A DNA stretch of 64,000 nt, taken from positions 62,001-126,000 of the forward strand of contig NZ_JADDOL010000008.1 in the NCBI RefSeq assembly GCF_016906305.1. Direction: 5' to 3'. Made by a program: the position numbers and the translations under genes. The notes under the pieces are model-generated. The model saw only the letters and a program-made list of their open reading frames with translations. It was not told the DNA's origin and made no database searches. Below, one piece after another: positions 26,429 through 35,317 of the stretch. The DNA is from Alloalcanivorax marinus. GTDB taxonomy: Bacteria > Pseudomonadota > Gammaproteobacteria > Pseudomonadales > Alcanivoracaceae. The first letter of the stretch is position 1. The number at the start of each line of letters is the position of its first letter.

Positions 26429-29092
26429 TCAGCCGGTGTTGCGCATGCCCGCGGCGATGCCGGCGATGGTCACCATCAGCGCGCTTTCCAGCACGTCGTC
26501 GCCGTCCCGGTCGCGCAGGCGGGCCATCAGCTCCGCCTGCAGCAGGTGCAGCGGATCGGTGTAGGGATCACGGACGCGGATCGACCAGCGCATGACCGGG
26601 TTGTTGACCAGCAGGTCCTCGCGATCGGTGAGCCGGTGCAGGGCGTCCACGCTGGCCGCCAGCCGCTGGCGCAGGGTGTCGCCCAGGCGCTTCAGGTCCG
26701 GGTCGTCGGTGAGACGCTCCTCATACCAGGCGGCCACCCGCGGGTCGGCCTTGGCCAGCACCATCTCCAGCATGTCCACCACGCCCTGGAAGAACGGCCA
26801 GCGCTCCGCCATCTGCCGCACCAGCGCGGTCTCGTCCTCGCTGTCCAGGGCCGCTTCCAGGGCGGCGCCGGTGCCCAGCCAGGCGGGCAGCATCAGACGG
26901 ATCTGGGTCCAGGCGAACACCCAGGGAATGGCGCGCAGGGTCTCCACGCCGCCGCCGGGTTTGCGGCGCGCCGGGCGGCTGCCCAGGGCCAGGCGGCTCA
27001 GTTCGGTTTCCGGGGTGACGGTGCGCAGGTAACCCACCAGCGCCGGGTCGTCGCGCACCACCTGCCGGTAGCCCTGCACCGACACGTCGGTGAGCTTCTG
27101 CATTTCCCGACGCCAGCCGTCTTCCGGTTCGCCCGGGGGCAGCAGGGTGGCCTCCAGGGTGGCGGCCACGTACTGCTCCAGGTTGTAGGCGGCCACCGAC
27201 GGACGGCCATATTTGAAGCGGATCACCTCGCCCTGTTCGGTGACCCGGATGCGGCCGGCCACCGAGCCCGGCGGCTGGGACAGCAGCGCCATGCGCGTGG
27301 GCGAGCCGCCCCGGGAGATGGAGCCGCCGCGACCGTGGAACAGGGTCAGCGGCACGCCGTGGTCGCGGAACAGGCCGGTGAGTTTTTCCTGGGCACTGAA
27401 CTGCGCCCAGGCGGCGCCCAGAAAGCCGGCGTCCTTGGCGGAGTCGGAATAGCCGATCATCACTTCCTGGCCGTCACTCACCCGCTGACGGTAAAGCGGA
27501 ATGTCGAGCAGTGCGGTCATGGTGTCGCCGGCGTTGTTCAGGTCGTCCAGGGTTTCAAATAGCGGCACCACGCGCATCGGGTGGCGCACGCCGGCGATCT
27601 TCTGCAGCAGCATCACGGCGAGCACATCCGACGGCCCGCGGGCCATGGAAATCACGTAGGCGCCCAGGCCCTCCGGGCCCTGCTCGGCGATCACCTTGCA
27701 GGTCTCCAGCACCTCGCGCACGTCGCCGTCGCACAGGTCCGCCCGGTAGAAGGCGTCGTCCACCAACGGCCGGCGGCTTTCCAGTTCCTTGAGCAGAAAG
27801 GCCTGCTTTTGCGCTTCGTCCCAGTCGCCGTAGCCGCCCAGGCCCAGGTAGCGGGTAATGGCGTCCAGGGCGGCGGTGTGGCGGGTGGATTCCTGGCGCA
27901 CGTCCAGACACAGCAGGGTAATGCCGAAGCAGTTGAGCCGGCGCAGGGTGTCCTTGAGCTCACCGTCGGCGATGGCGGCCAGGCCCACCTGGCGCAGGGA
28001 GCGGTCGATCAGCAGCAGCTCGTCGAGCAGCTGGCGGCCTTCGGTAAAGCCTTCGCCGTCGGGCACCGGCCGCCCTTCCACCAGGGCCTCCATGCGCCGG
28101 CGGGTGATCTTGAGGCGGTCACGCACGTCGCGCAGCACCACCCGGTAGGGTTCGTGGCTGGGGCCGGTGCGCGCCAGCAATTCTTCGCTGGCGCGGTGCA
28201 TGGACAGATCGGCGAGCAGGTTTTCCACGTCGCGCAGGTACAGGTCGGCGGCCATCCAGCGGGCCAGCAACAGCACCTCCCGGGTGACCGTGGCGGTGAC
28301 GTTGGGGTTGCCGTCCCGGTCGCCGCCCATCCAGGAGGCGAAGCGGATCGGCACCCAGGCGGACGGCGGTGTGTCCAGCCCGGCCAGGGCCAGCTCCGCT
28401 TCGATATCACGCATTGCCCGCGGCACGGCGCGCCACAGGGATTGCTCGATCACCGCGAAGCCCCACTTGGCCTCGTCCACCGGCGTGGGCCGCTCGCGGC
28501 GGATTTCGTCGGTGCTCCAGGCGGACAGAATCAGCTCGCGCAGACGCTGGCGCAGGCCGTGTTCCTCCTCGGTGGTCAGATCCGGGCGGTCGCGCTCGGC
28601 CAGCAGATCGGCCATCTGGTCGTATTTGCGGATCAGGGTGCGCCGGGTCACCTCGGTGGGATGGGCGGTAAGCACCAGCTCCACGGACAGCGGCGTCAGG
28701 GTCTCGCGGATGCGCTCCGGCGGAACGCCCTGCTCTTTCAGTTTCGCCAGCACCTGGCGCAGGCCCTGGTCGGTGTCCGGGTCGCCGGGGTAGCGTTCAT
28801 GGCGGCGATGCAGCCGTTCCCGGTGGTGCTGCTCGGCGATGTTGGCCAGGTTCAGAAACTGGCTGAAGGCGCGCGCCACTTCCAGCAGGGTGGCGTCGTC
28901 CAGGGGCCCCAGCAACTCGCGCAGACGGGCCAGTTCCACCTCGCCCTGGGAGCGGCTTTCCACCGCCGCCTGGCGGATCGTTTCCACGGTGTCGTAAAGC
29001 CGCTCACCGGCCTGTTCGCGAAGCACCGCGCCCAGTTCCTCGCCCAGCAGGCGAACATCCTCGCGCAGCGGCGCGTGTTGGTCCTGATCCAT
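26429..29092 (-). CDS. ppc: Phosphoenolpyruvate carboxylase
   Basis: An 887-residue enzyme that carboxylates PEP to oxaloacetate and so refills the TCA cycle. The catalytic His motif LVLTAHPTEVTRRT (near residue 145), the MIGYSDSAKDAGFLGA motif and the FHGRGGSISRGGSP loop are intact. The C-terminus ends in the family-typical RNTG. The start MDQDQHAPLRED was chosen for its GGGGAG ribosome-binding site; upstream in-frame ATGs lack one. It is divergent from the degenerate GGDEF gene. No regulatory motif was recognised in the 198-bp gap. Confidence 0.97.
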   Translation of the reverse strand: MDQDQHAPLREDVRLLGEELGAVLREQAGERLYDTVETIRQAAVESRSQGEVELARLRELLGPLDDATLLEVARAFSQFLNLANIAEQHHRERLHRRHERYPGDPDTDQGLRQVLAKLKEQGVPPERIRETLTPLSVELVLTAHPTEVTRRTLIRKYDQMADLLAERDRPDLTTEEEHGLRQRLRELILSAWSTDEIRRERPTPVDEAKWGFAVIEQSLWRAVPRAMRDIEAELALAGLDTPPSAWVPIRFASWMGGDRDGNPNVTATVTREVLLLARWMAADLYLRDVENLLADLSMHRASEELLARTGPSHEPYRVVLRDVRDRLKITRRRMEALVEGRPVPDGEGFTEGRQLLDELLLIDRSLRQVGLAAIADGELKDTLRRLNCFGITLLCLDVRQESTRHTAALDAITRYLGLGGYGDWDEAQKQAFLLKELESRRPLVDDAFYRADLCDGDVREVLETCKVIAEQGPEGLGAYVISMARGPSDVLAVMLLQKIAGVRHPMRVVPLFETLDDLNNAGDTMTALLDIPLYRQRVSDGQEVMIGYSDSAKDAGFLGAAWAQFSAQEKLTGLFRDHGVPLTLFHGRGGSISRGGSPTRMALLSQPPGSVAGRIRVTEQGEVIRFKYGRPSVAAYNLEQYVAATLEATLLPPGEPEDGWRREMQKLTDVSVQGYRQVVRDDPALVGYLRTVTPETELSRLALGSRPARRKPGGGVETLRAIPWVFAWTQIRLMLPAWLGTGAALEAALDSEDETALVRQMAERWPFFQGVVDMLEMVLAKADPRVAAWYEERLTDDPDLKRLGDTLRQRLAASVDALHRLTDREDLLVNNPVMRWSIRVRDPYTDPLHLLQAELMARLRDRDGDDVLESALMVTIAGIAAGMRNTG

Positions 29093-29290
29093 GTCACTCC
29101 CCATTCTGCTCTGCTCCGGCGATCCTGTTTTTGCCACCGAATGGTGCATGCTACTGCATTCCATCCTGCCCGAGCGGCCCGGGCTCGACCGTGAAGTGCT
29201 TTTTTACAACAATCGTCAAACCGGTATCTTTATTCCGTACCGGGGCTGAAGCAACATAGCGCCCAGCAAACCGAGGAACCGTCAACCGCC

Positions 29291-30247
29291 ATGGAAACCC
29301 CGAGCCGCATGTCCACGGAGCAGGGCGTGATCATCCTGCAATACGTCGCGAGGGCGCTGTTCGCCGTACTGGCGGTGATCTACTTCAACCATTCCTCGGC
29401 GTTCTTCTTCACCCTGCCGGCGGTGACGCCCTGGGTGCTGGCGGGCACCTATCTGGGCCTGCAGCTGCTGTTCCTGGTGGCGCGCATTCCCCATGCCGCC
29501 CTGCTCGCCTCGCTGCTGGACCTGGTGATCCTGGGCATCGTGATCCTGATCGACGCCGGCGAGCCGCCGCCGACCATGGCGCTGCTGTTCCTGGCGGTGC
29601 TCAGCAACGGCCTGCTGCACGGCCTGAAGCGCTTTCTGGTGATGCTGGCCGCCGCCGAAGTGGTGCTGGTGATCGTCATGCCAATCCGCATCAGCTACGG
29701 CGAGGCCGGCGACCCGTTCGACCCGGCCGCCTCCGCCAGCCTGTTTCTGCTCGCCGCGCTCACCGTGTGCATGCTGTATTTCGGGCTGATGATCTGGCGC
29801 AACCAGGTGCTGGCACGGCAGTCCATGGAGAACGCCTGGCGGGATCCGCAGACCGGCTTTATCAGCCGTGCCGCCCTGACCAGCACCGCCGGCTGGCTGA
29901 TCCCGCTGCACGACCGGCTGTCGTCGCCCCTGACCCTGGTGCTGGTGCACGACGAGGACCTCAACGGCCTGGCGGACACCGTCGGCCAGCGCCTGCGCCG
30001 CAGCGATATCGTCGCCCGCTACGACGAGGACCATCTGGCCCTGCTGCTGCCCTGCACCGCCGCCGGCGCCGCCGAGCAGGTGCTCGGCGATCTGCGCCAG
30101 GCGCGGCCGGGCCTGCGCGCGGCGGTGATGACCCTGCACAGCGCCAACGCCGCCCTGGAGCAGGCCCTGCATCATCTGCAGACCGCCATGCCGCGCACCC
30201 GCAGCGACGACGCCCACTGGCTGGCCCACGCCTCGCCGCTGACCTGA
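29291..30247 (+). CDS. Membrane protein with degenerate GGDEF domain
   Basis: A 318-residue protein. Residues about 12-165 hold five or six transmembrane helices, followed by a cytoplasmic domain. The domain opens like a GGDEF module (WRDPQTGFISRAAL, compared with the usual DxLTGLxNR) and continues RLRRSDIVARYDEDHLALLL. The GGDEF signature has become ARYDEDH, so diguanylate cyclase activity is unlikely. It could be a c-di-GMP or GTP sensor, or a non-enzymatic partner. A GAGG site lies upstream. It is the only c-di-GMP-related gene in the window. Confidence 0.78.
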   Translation: METPSRMSTEQGVIILQYVARALFAVLAVIYFNHSSAFFFTLPAVTPWVLAGTYLGLQLLFLVARIPHAALLASLLDLVILGIVILIDAGEPPPTMALLFLAVLSNGLLHGLKRFLVMLAAAEVVLVIVMPIRISYGEAGDPFDPAASASLFLLAALTVCMLYFGLMIWRNQVLARQSMENAWRDPQTGFISRAALTSTAGWLIPLHDRLSSPLTLVLVHDEDLNGLADTVGQRLRRSDIVARYDEDHLALLLPCTAAGAAEQVLGDLRQARPGLRAAVMTLHSANAALEQALHHLQTAMPRTRSDDAHWLAHASPLT

Positions 30248-30342
30248 GCCTTCCGGCTTAACCAAAGCGTAACCATTTCCTCACACGATGCCGCGCGCCG
30301 TGGCGTATGCTCGTGGTTGAGTCGAGGATCGGGGAAGTCATT

Positions 30343-32031
30343 ATGAAACCATATTGGATCGCGCTGCTGGGCGCCCTGTGCGCACCGGCCTGGGCCCAGC
30401 AGGCCCAGCCACGCATTATCGGTGGTGAGACCGCGCCCGCCGGGGAATGGCCGTGGATGGTGCAGCTCGACATTCAGTTTCGCGCCACCAATGAGGTCGG
30501 CCTGTGCGGCGGTGCCCTGCTAGCCCCGGGCTGGGCGGTGACGGCCGCCCACTGTCTGATTGAGGAAGACAATCAGGGCGTGCCCCCCGGCGACGTGACC
30601 GTGTTATACGGCAGCCCCATCCGGAACGATGGAGCGCCCTATGCAGTCAGCGCGTACTATGTGCCACAGGGCTTCAATCGGGCGGTGACTCCGGCATTCG
30701 ACAACGATATCGCACTGCTACGGTTGAACAATGGCCCGATTCCGGATGTCTTTCCCAGCCTGATCGGCAGCGCGCAGTTCCAGGATCTGCAGAGCCGCTC
30801 CGCCGCCGAGCGGGATGAGGCCCTGACCGCCCTGGGCTGGGGCGTGACCCGGCCCGGCGGCGACACCCCCGCCTCGCGCCTGCAGGAAGTCCAGCTGGAC
30901 TATGTCCCCACCGGCACCTGCCTGAACCAATGGGGCAGCGGCAATTTCAATACCGCCACCATGGTGTGCGCCGATGAACGGAATCCCCTGGACGGCCAGC
31001 AACAGGACACCTGCATCGGCGACAGCGGCGGCCCCCTGTTCATCGGCCAGGACAGCGATCCCTACCTGGTCGGTCTGACCAGCTACGGCCAGGTCAACTG
31101 CGCCGACGAGCTGCCCTCGGTGTACACCAATGTGGGCAGCCAGATCGGCTTCGTGGAAGCGGCCACCGCCGATGCCGGCGACCCGCTGGTGGATCTGGCC
31201 CTGGAAGACACCGGCGAGCGGCTGTACGTGGCGGCGGCGGGCACGCTGTCCCGCACCCTGACCCTGGCCAACCGCGGCCAGAGCAACAACGTCACCGGCG
31301 CCCGCATCGCGGTGAGCGATGGCGGCGATCTGGACGTACGTCTGGACGGACAAAGTTGCTCACTGCTGAACAACCCCTGCTACACCGCCCCCGGCACCCT
31401 GGGCACCACGCTGCTCAACCGCACCGATCAGGTGGCCCTGAGCGCCAGCTATACGGGCCTGACGACGCCGGCCCAGGCCACCCTGACGCTGAACGCCGGC
31501 GCCGACCAGGAAGAATACCGGATCAAGAATAACCGCCAGCAGGTGACGCTGATCTTCTCCGACCAGGCGGACCTGGCGGTGAGCGCCCGCCTCACCTCGT
31601 CCAGCCGCGACGCCAATGACCAGGGCGTGGCCGAGGTCCAGGTGACGGTGCGCAACCTGAGCACCGTGAACGGCGCCGACGCCAGCCAGGTGACGGTGAC
31701 GCCGTCGCTGCCCGCCGGCACCACTATCCGGAACAGTTCCGTGCCCTGCGACACGGTGTGCCAGGTGGGCAGCCTGGCCGCCGACCAGAGCACCGAGTTC
31801 ACCCTGACGCTGGTGACCGGCACGCTCCAGGAAGACGACCTGGGCCTGACGGTGGCCGCCAACGGCGGCGACTTCCCCACCGACAACAACGACACCACCC
31901 TGCCGCTCACCTACACCGCCTCCACGGCCGGTGGCGCGGTCGACGGCGGCGGTGGCGGGGGTGGCGGCGGTGCCTTGGGATGGATGGGGATGTTGCTGGC
32001 CTTGCTGGTGGCGGCTCGCTATCGCGGCTGA
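30343..32031 (+). CDS. Trypsin-like protease with GlyGly-CTERM tail
   Basis: A 562-residue secreted serine protease. A signal peptide ends at PAWA-QQ, and the mature enzyme begins with the typical RIIGG activation site. The catalytic triad is H70 (TAAHC), D122 (DNDIALLRL) and S228 (GDSGGP). After the protease domain come two beta-sandwich-like regions (one like DUF11 repeats). The C-terminus has a Gly-rich run, a hydrophobic helix (LGWMGMLLALLVAARYRG) and an Arg end, which is the GlyGly-CTERM sorting signal handled by rhombosortase after type II secretion. The last codons and the stop lie inside a REP-like repeat. The start follows GGGGAAG. Confidence 0.92.
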   Translation: MKPYWIALLGALCAPAWAQQAQPRIIGGETAPAGEWPWMVQLDIQFRATNEVGLCGGALLAPGWAVTAAHCLIEEDNQGVPPGDVTVLYGSPIRNDGAPYAVSAYYVPQGFNRAVTPAFDNDIALLRLNNGPIPDVFPSLIGSAQFQDLQSRSAAERDEALTALGWGVTRPGGDTPASRLQEVQLDYVPTGTCLNQWGSGNFNTATMVCADERNPLDGQQQDTCIGDSGGPLFIGQDSDPYLVGLTSYGQVNCADELPSVYTNVGSQIGFVEAATADAGDPLVDLALEDTGERLYVAAAGTLSRTLTLANRGQSNNVTGARIAVSDGGDLDVRLDGQSCSLLNNPCYTAPGTLGTTLLNRTDQVALSASYTGLTTPAQATLTLNAGADQEEYRIKNNRQQVTLIFSDQADLAVSARLTSSSRDANDQGVAEVQVTVRNLSTVNGADASQVTVTPSLPAGTTIRNSSVPCDTVCQVGSLAADQSTEFTLTLVTGTLQEDDLGLTVAANGGDFPTDNNDTTLPLTYTASTAGGAVDGGGGGGGGGALGWMGMLLALLVAARYRG

Positions 32032-32088
32032 AGCCGCTCCTACATCACCATCTCTTACCGGCCATGTAGGAGCGGCTTCAGCCGCGAT
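32021..32088. repeat. REP-like inverted pair overlapping the protease stop
   Basis: The left unit (ATCGCGGCTGAAGCCGCTCC, from 32021) and the right unit (GTAGGAGCGGCTTCAGCCGC, from 32066) are inverted copies separated by 22 bp. The protease stop codon (TGA, 32029-32031) is part of the left unit. Confidence 0.88.
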
Positions 32089-32097
32089 AAGGCGCGA

Positions 32098-33762
32098 TCA
32101 GGCGCCGCGCAGCATCCGTTCCAGGTAAGCGAACAGATAGTCCGCATCGGTGAGCGGCGCCCGGTAGGCCAGGTGGCCGTCCGGGCGCATCAGCCACAGG
32201 CGGCTGGCGTCGCCGAACGCCGCCTCGAAGGCGCCCTGTTCATCCCGCCAAAGATGCACCGCCCGGGCCATGGCGCCCCGGGGCGGGTCCAGCTCCAGGT
32301 CGCCCCGGCTGATCACGGTCACCCTCAGCTCATTCAGGTATTCGTCCGGCAGCCGCGACAGCAGGGCGTGCAGGATCACCCGCGAACGGTGGTCCGGCTC
32401 CTCGCCCAGCTGCACCAGCAGATGGTGCAGCGGCTGGCGCAGCAACGCCTGCACCCGCCGCTCGCCGCCGTCCCGTTGGGACACCAGGGCGGCGTCGGGC
32501 ACCCGGTCACCGGGCAAGGGCCCCTGATGACGCCAGCCCATCTCCGCGTCCGGCCCCGCGTCCACCAGTGGCGAGTGGCGGTAATGCACGTCCAGCTGGC
32601 TGGCGCGACGCACCAGCCGGCGAGTCATCTGCGGCCGGCCGCCGGCCAGCTTGATCAGTGAATCGCGGGCGCCCCGCAGCGCCCGGGCACGCACAAGCGA
32701 AGCCCGCGACAGGGCGTCCACGCCGCGCAGCATGTCCTCGGCCACCGGCCGGCGCTCCTGCTGGTAGCTGTCCAGCAGCTTGCCGCCGCCGTAGCCCCGG
32801 CAAAACAGCACCAGCTTCCAGGCCAGGTTGAAGGCGTCGCCGATGCCGGTGTTCATGCCCTGGGCTCCCAGCGGGCTCTGCACGTGGCAGGCGTCGCCGG
32901 CGAGCAGAATACGGTTGCGCCGGTAATGGCTGACCAGGCGCCGCTGAATGGTGAACCGGCTCATCCAGCGGGCCCGCTCCGGCACCGGCACCTGCTCGCC
33001 CAGGGCGGCGCGCAGGCGCTCCTGGAAGGCCTCCAGCCGGGGCTCGCCGTCCTCGTCGTCCGGATCGCCGTTCTCGCTGATCACCAGCCGCCAGCCCTCG
33101 GGCATGGGAATCGCCGCCAGATTGCCCTCGGCGAGCATGAACCCGTGGAAGGCGTCGTCGGCCAGGTCCGGGGGCGTCCAGTCCACGTCGGCGAGCAGAA
33201 AATGTTCCCGGTAGTCGTGGCCCTCGAAGGGCAGCCCCAGCAGGTCGCGAACCCGGGAATGGGCGCCGTCGGCCCCCACCAGCAGCTGGGTGCCGAGCAC
33301 CGTCTCCTGGCCGTCACGGCGCACCACCGCGGTGACCCCGGACCCGTCCTGGCTCGCTTCCAGCAGTTCGGCGCCACGCCACAGCTCGCCGCCGAGGCGC
33401 CGGTAACGCTGTTCCAGCACCGCCTCCAGGCGCGGCTGGGGGCAGCACAGCAGTTCCGGAAACGGCGAGGTCAGATCGCCGAACTCCAGGTCCAGCAGCG
33501 GGCCTTTTTCGCCGTGCACACGGATGCGCGCCAGCGGCCGGGCCTCGGCGCGTACCGCCTCCAGCACGCCCATGGCGTCGAAGATTTCCAGGGTACGGGC
33601 GTGCAGCCCCAGGGCCCGCGAATGGGGCTGCCGCTCCGGCAGCTTGTCGATCACCCGGCAGGGCACGCCGGCGCGCAGCAGATTGATGCCCAGGGTCAGC
33701 CCGGTGGGCCCGGCGCCGACGATCAGCACCTTGGGGGCGGTGGAACCGGTGTTCATGACCAT
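32098..33762 (-). CDS. FAD-dependent aromatic-type monooxygenase
   Basis: A 554-residue flavoprotein of the PHBH/pentachlorophenol-monooxygenase group. Motifs in order are the FAD Rossmann GxGxxG (VLIVGAGPTGLTLG), the DG motif (LVGADGAHSRVRDLL) and the GD motif (ILLAGDACHVQSPLGAQGMN). The C-terminal 150 residues look like the thioredoxin-fold domain of phenol hydroxylases. The start MVMNTGSTAP follows GGGTAA; an ATG two codons later is also possible. It stands alone with no ring-cleavage genes, so the substrate could be a phenol, quinone or polyketide-like compound. Confidence 0.9.
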   Translation of the reverse strand: MVMNTGSTAPKVLIVGAGPTGLTLGINLLRAGVPCRVIDKLPERQPHSRALGLHARTLEIFDAMGVLEAVRAEARPLARIRVHGEKGPLLDLEFGDLTSPFPELLCCPQPRLEAVLEQRYRRLGGELWRGAELLEASQDGSGVTAVVRRDGQETVLGTQLLVGADGAHSRVRDLLGLPFEGHDYREHFLLADVDWTPPDLADDAFHGFMLAEGNLAAIPMPEGWRLVISENGDPDDEDGEPRLEAFQERLRAALGEQVPVPERARWMSRFTIQRRLVSHYRRNRILLAGDACHVQSPLGAQGMNTGIGDAFNLAWKLVLFCRGYGGGKLLDSYQQERRPVAEDMLRGVDALSRASLVRARALRGARDSLIKLAGGRPQMTRRLVRRASQLDVHYRHSPLVDAGPDAEMGWRHQGPLPGDRVPDAALVSQRDGGERRVQALLRQPLHHLLVQLGEEPDHRSRVILHALLSRLPDEYLNELRVTVISRGDLELDPPRGAMARAVHLWRDEQGAFEAAFGDASRLWLMRPDGHLAYRAPLTDADYLFAYLERMLRGA

Positions 33763-33889
33763 GCCGTTACCCGAAACAGTGATACCATGGCGCCAGGCCG
33801 CCTGGTCTGATGAAACGCTGTCATTCGCGATGGACTCCTTACCTGCACTGTCGCCACATTCACCGTAGCCGCGATCTTCCCACTGTACT

Positions 33890-34993
33890 GTGAGCCGCAA
33901 AATCATCCACGTGGATTGTGATTGTTTCTACGCCGCCGTGGAGGTGCGCGACGACCCGCGCCTGCGCGGCCGTCCGGTGGCGGTGGGCGGCGACCCCAAC
34001 CGTCGCGGCGTGATCGCCACCTGCAATTACCCGGCCCGGGATTTCGGGGTGCGCTCGGCGATGGCGTCTTCCCAGGCACTGCGCCTGTGCCCCGAGCTGG
34101 TGATTCTGCGCCCGGATTTCGACAAATACCGCCGGGTGTCCGGGCAGATTCAGGATATTTTTCGCACCTTTACCAACATTATCGAGCCCCTCTCCCTGGA
34201 CGAAGCGTTTCTGGATGTGTCGGAGAGCCCGCTGCACGCCAATAGCGCCACCCGCATCGCCGAGGCGATCCGCCAGAAGGTACGCACCACCCTGGGCATC
34301 ACCGTGTCCGCCGGGGTGGCGCCGAACAAATTTCTCGCCAAGGTGGCCAGCGACTGGAACAAGCCGGACGGCCTGTTCGTGATTCCCCCGGACCGGGTGG
34401 AGGCGTTCGTGGCCACCCTGCCGGTGAAGCGCATCTCCGGGGTGGGCCGGGTCACCGAGGACAAGCTGGCGGCACTGGGCGTGCAGACCTGTGGCGATCT
34501 GCAGGGGCTGAGCCGGCTCGATCTGGCGCACCATTTTGGCAGCTTCGGCGAGCGGCTTTATCACCTGGCCCGGGGCGAGGACGACCGTCCGGTGCAGACC
34601 AGCCGGCGGCGCAAGTCAGTGAGCGTGGAAAAAACATACCATGAGGACAAGCGCAATCTGACGGACTGGCTGCGCGAGCTGGACGATCTCCTGGAACGGC
34701 TGGAGCAGCGCATCGCCCGGCTGGACGCGCACTACATCATTCAGGGGCTGACGGTGAAGGTGCGCTACAACGACTTTCGCATCGTCAGCGCCGACCAGGG
34801 CGGGGAGCGGGTGGAGCGGGCGCCGTTCGAGCGGCTGTTGACGCAGCTGTGGGAGCGGCACCCGGCGCCGGCGCGGCTGCTGGGCGTGGGGGTGCGCCTC
34901 AAGGACCTGAAGGAACCGCGCCAGGCCGACCTGTTTCCGGAGGAACGGGCGCGGGCGCTGCGTGATCGGCGCGGGCCAGGCACTGGCGCATGA
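33890..34993 (+). CDS. dinB: DNA polymerase IV
   Basis: A 367-residue Y-family translesion polymerase. The first acidic motif (KIIHVDCDCFYAAVEV) and the catalytic SLDEAFLDVS motif are intact. The little-finger domain follows (RRRKSVSVEKTYHEDKRNLT). A beta-clamp binding peptide QADLFP is near the C-terminus. The start is a GTG. No clear LexA box was found in the 127 bp upstream, which lie between dinB and the divergent monooxygenase. The last 95 bp overlap a short convergent ORF. Confidence 0.96.
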   Translation: MSRKIIHVDCDCFYAAVEVRDDPRLRGRPVAVGGDPNRRGVIATCNYPARDFGVRSAMASSQALRLCPELVILRPDFDKYRRVSGQIQDIFRTFTNIIEPLSLDEAFLDVSESPLHANSATRIAEAIRQKVRTTLGITVSAGVAPNKFLAKVASDWNKPDGLFVIPPDRVEAFVATLPVKRISGVGRVTEDKLAALGVQTCGDLQGLSRLDLAHHFGSFGERLYHLARGEDDRPVQTSRRRKSVSVEKTYHEDKRNLTDWLRELDDLLERLEQRIARLDAHYIIQGLTVKVRYNDFRIVSADQGGERVERAPFERLLTQLWERHPAPARLLGVGVRLKDLKEPRQADLFPEERARALRDRRGPGTGA

Positions 34994-35150
34994 TCTCGCG
35001 GCCGCGCCGGGCCACCGGCTCCATCTGGGTGTTCAGGTAGTCCTCCAGCACGCGCACGCTCTCGTCGCGCCGGGTGACCGCGTCCGGGCCGGGGTGCGTG
35101 GCCAGTTCGCGCACCGCGTCGTCCAGCTGATTGAGGTACTTGAGCAACAT
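34899..35150 (-). CDS. Small helical protein, unknown
   Basis: An 83-residue ORF beginning MLLKYLNQLDDAVRELATHP, with a GGAGAG site six bases upstream. The first 60 residues look like amphipathic helices with a plausible composition. The last 25 are Pro/Ala-rich and overlap the dinB 3' end on the other strand by 95 bp. The good ribosome-binding site and helical pattern favour a real gene, but the overlap weakens the case. I do not recognise a family. Confidence 0.45.
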   Translation of the reverse strand: MLLKYLNQLDDAVRELATHPGPDAVTRRDESVRVLEDYLNTQMEPVARRGREIMRQCLARADHAAPAPVPPETGRPGAVPSGP

Positions 35151-35317
35151 GCCACTCTCCGGGGCTTTCACGCTGATGCGGTCATAGTGACCCAAGTGGA
35201 CGCCATTTGGCATCCGGCGAACGGTGGAGCGGGGATGAAATCCTGTAAAAACTGATTTCCGTCAATCCCCGGCCCGCCTGTATGCTTCGCCCTGTATCGC
35301 TTCTGACTAGGATTGTT

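Noticed and set aside
27581-29194. 537-residue open frame opposite ppc
   Set aside because: Shadow frame: ppc motifs are all intact on the other strand and the antisense product is low-complexity.
33763-33889. LexA/SOS box upstream of dinB
   Set aside because: A CACTGTACTGTG stretch lies at the start, but it lacks the CTG-N10-CAG form.
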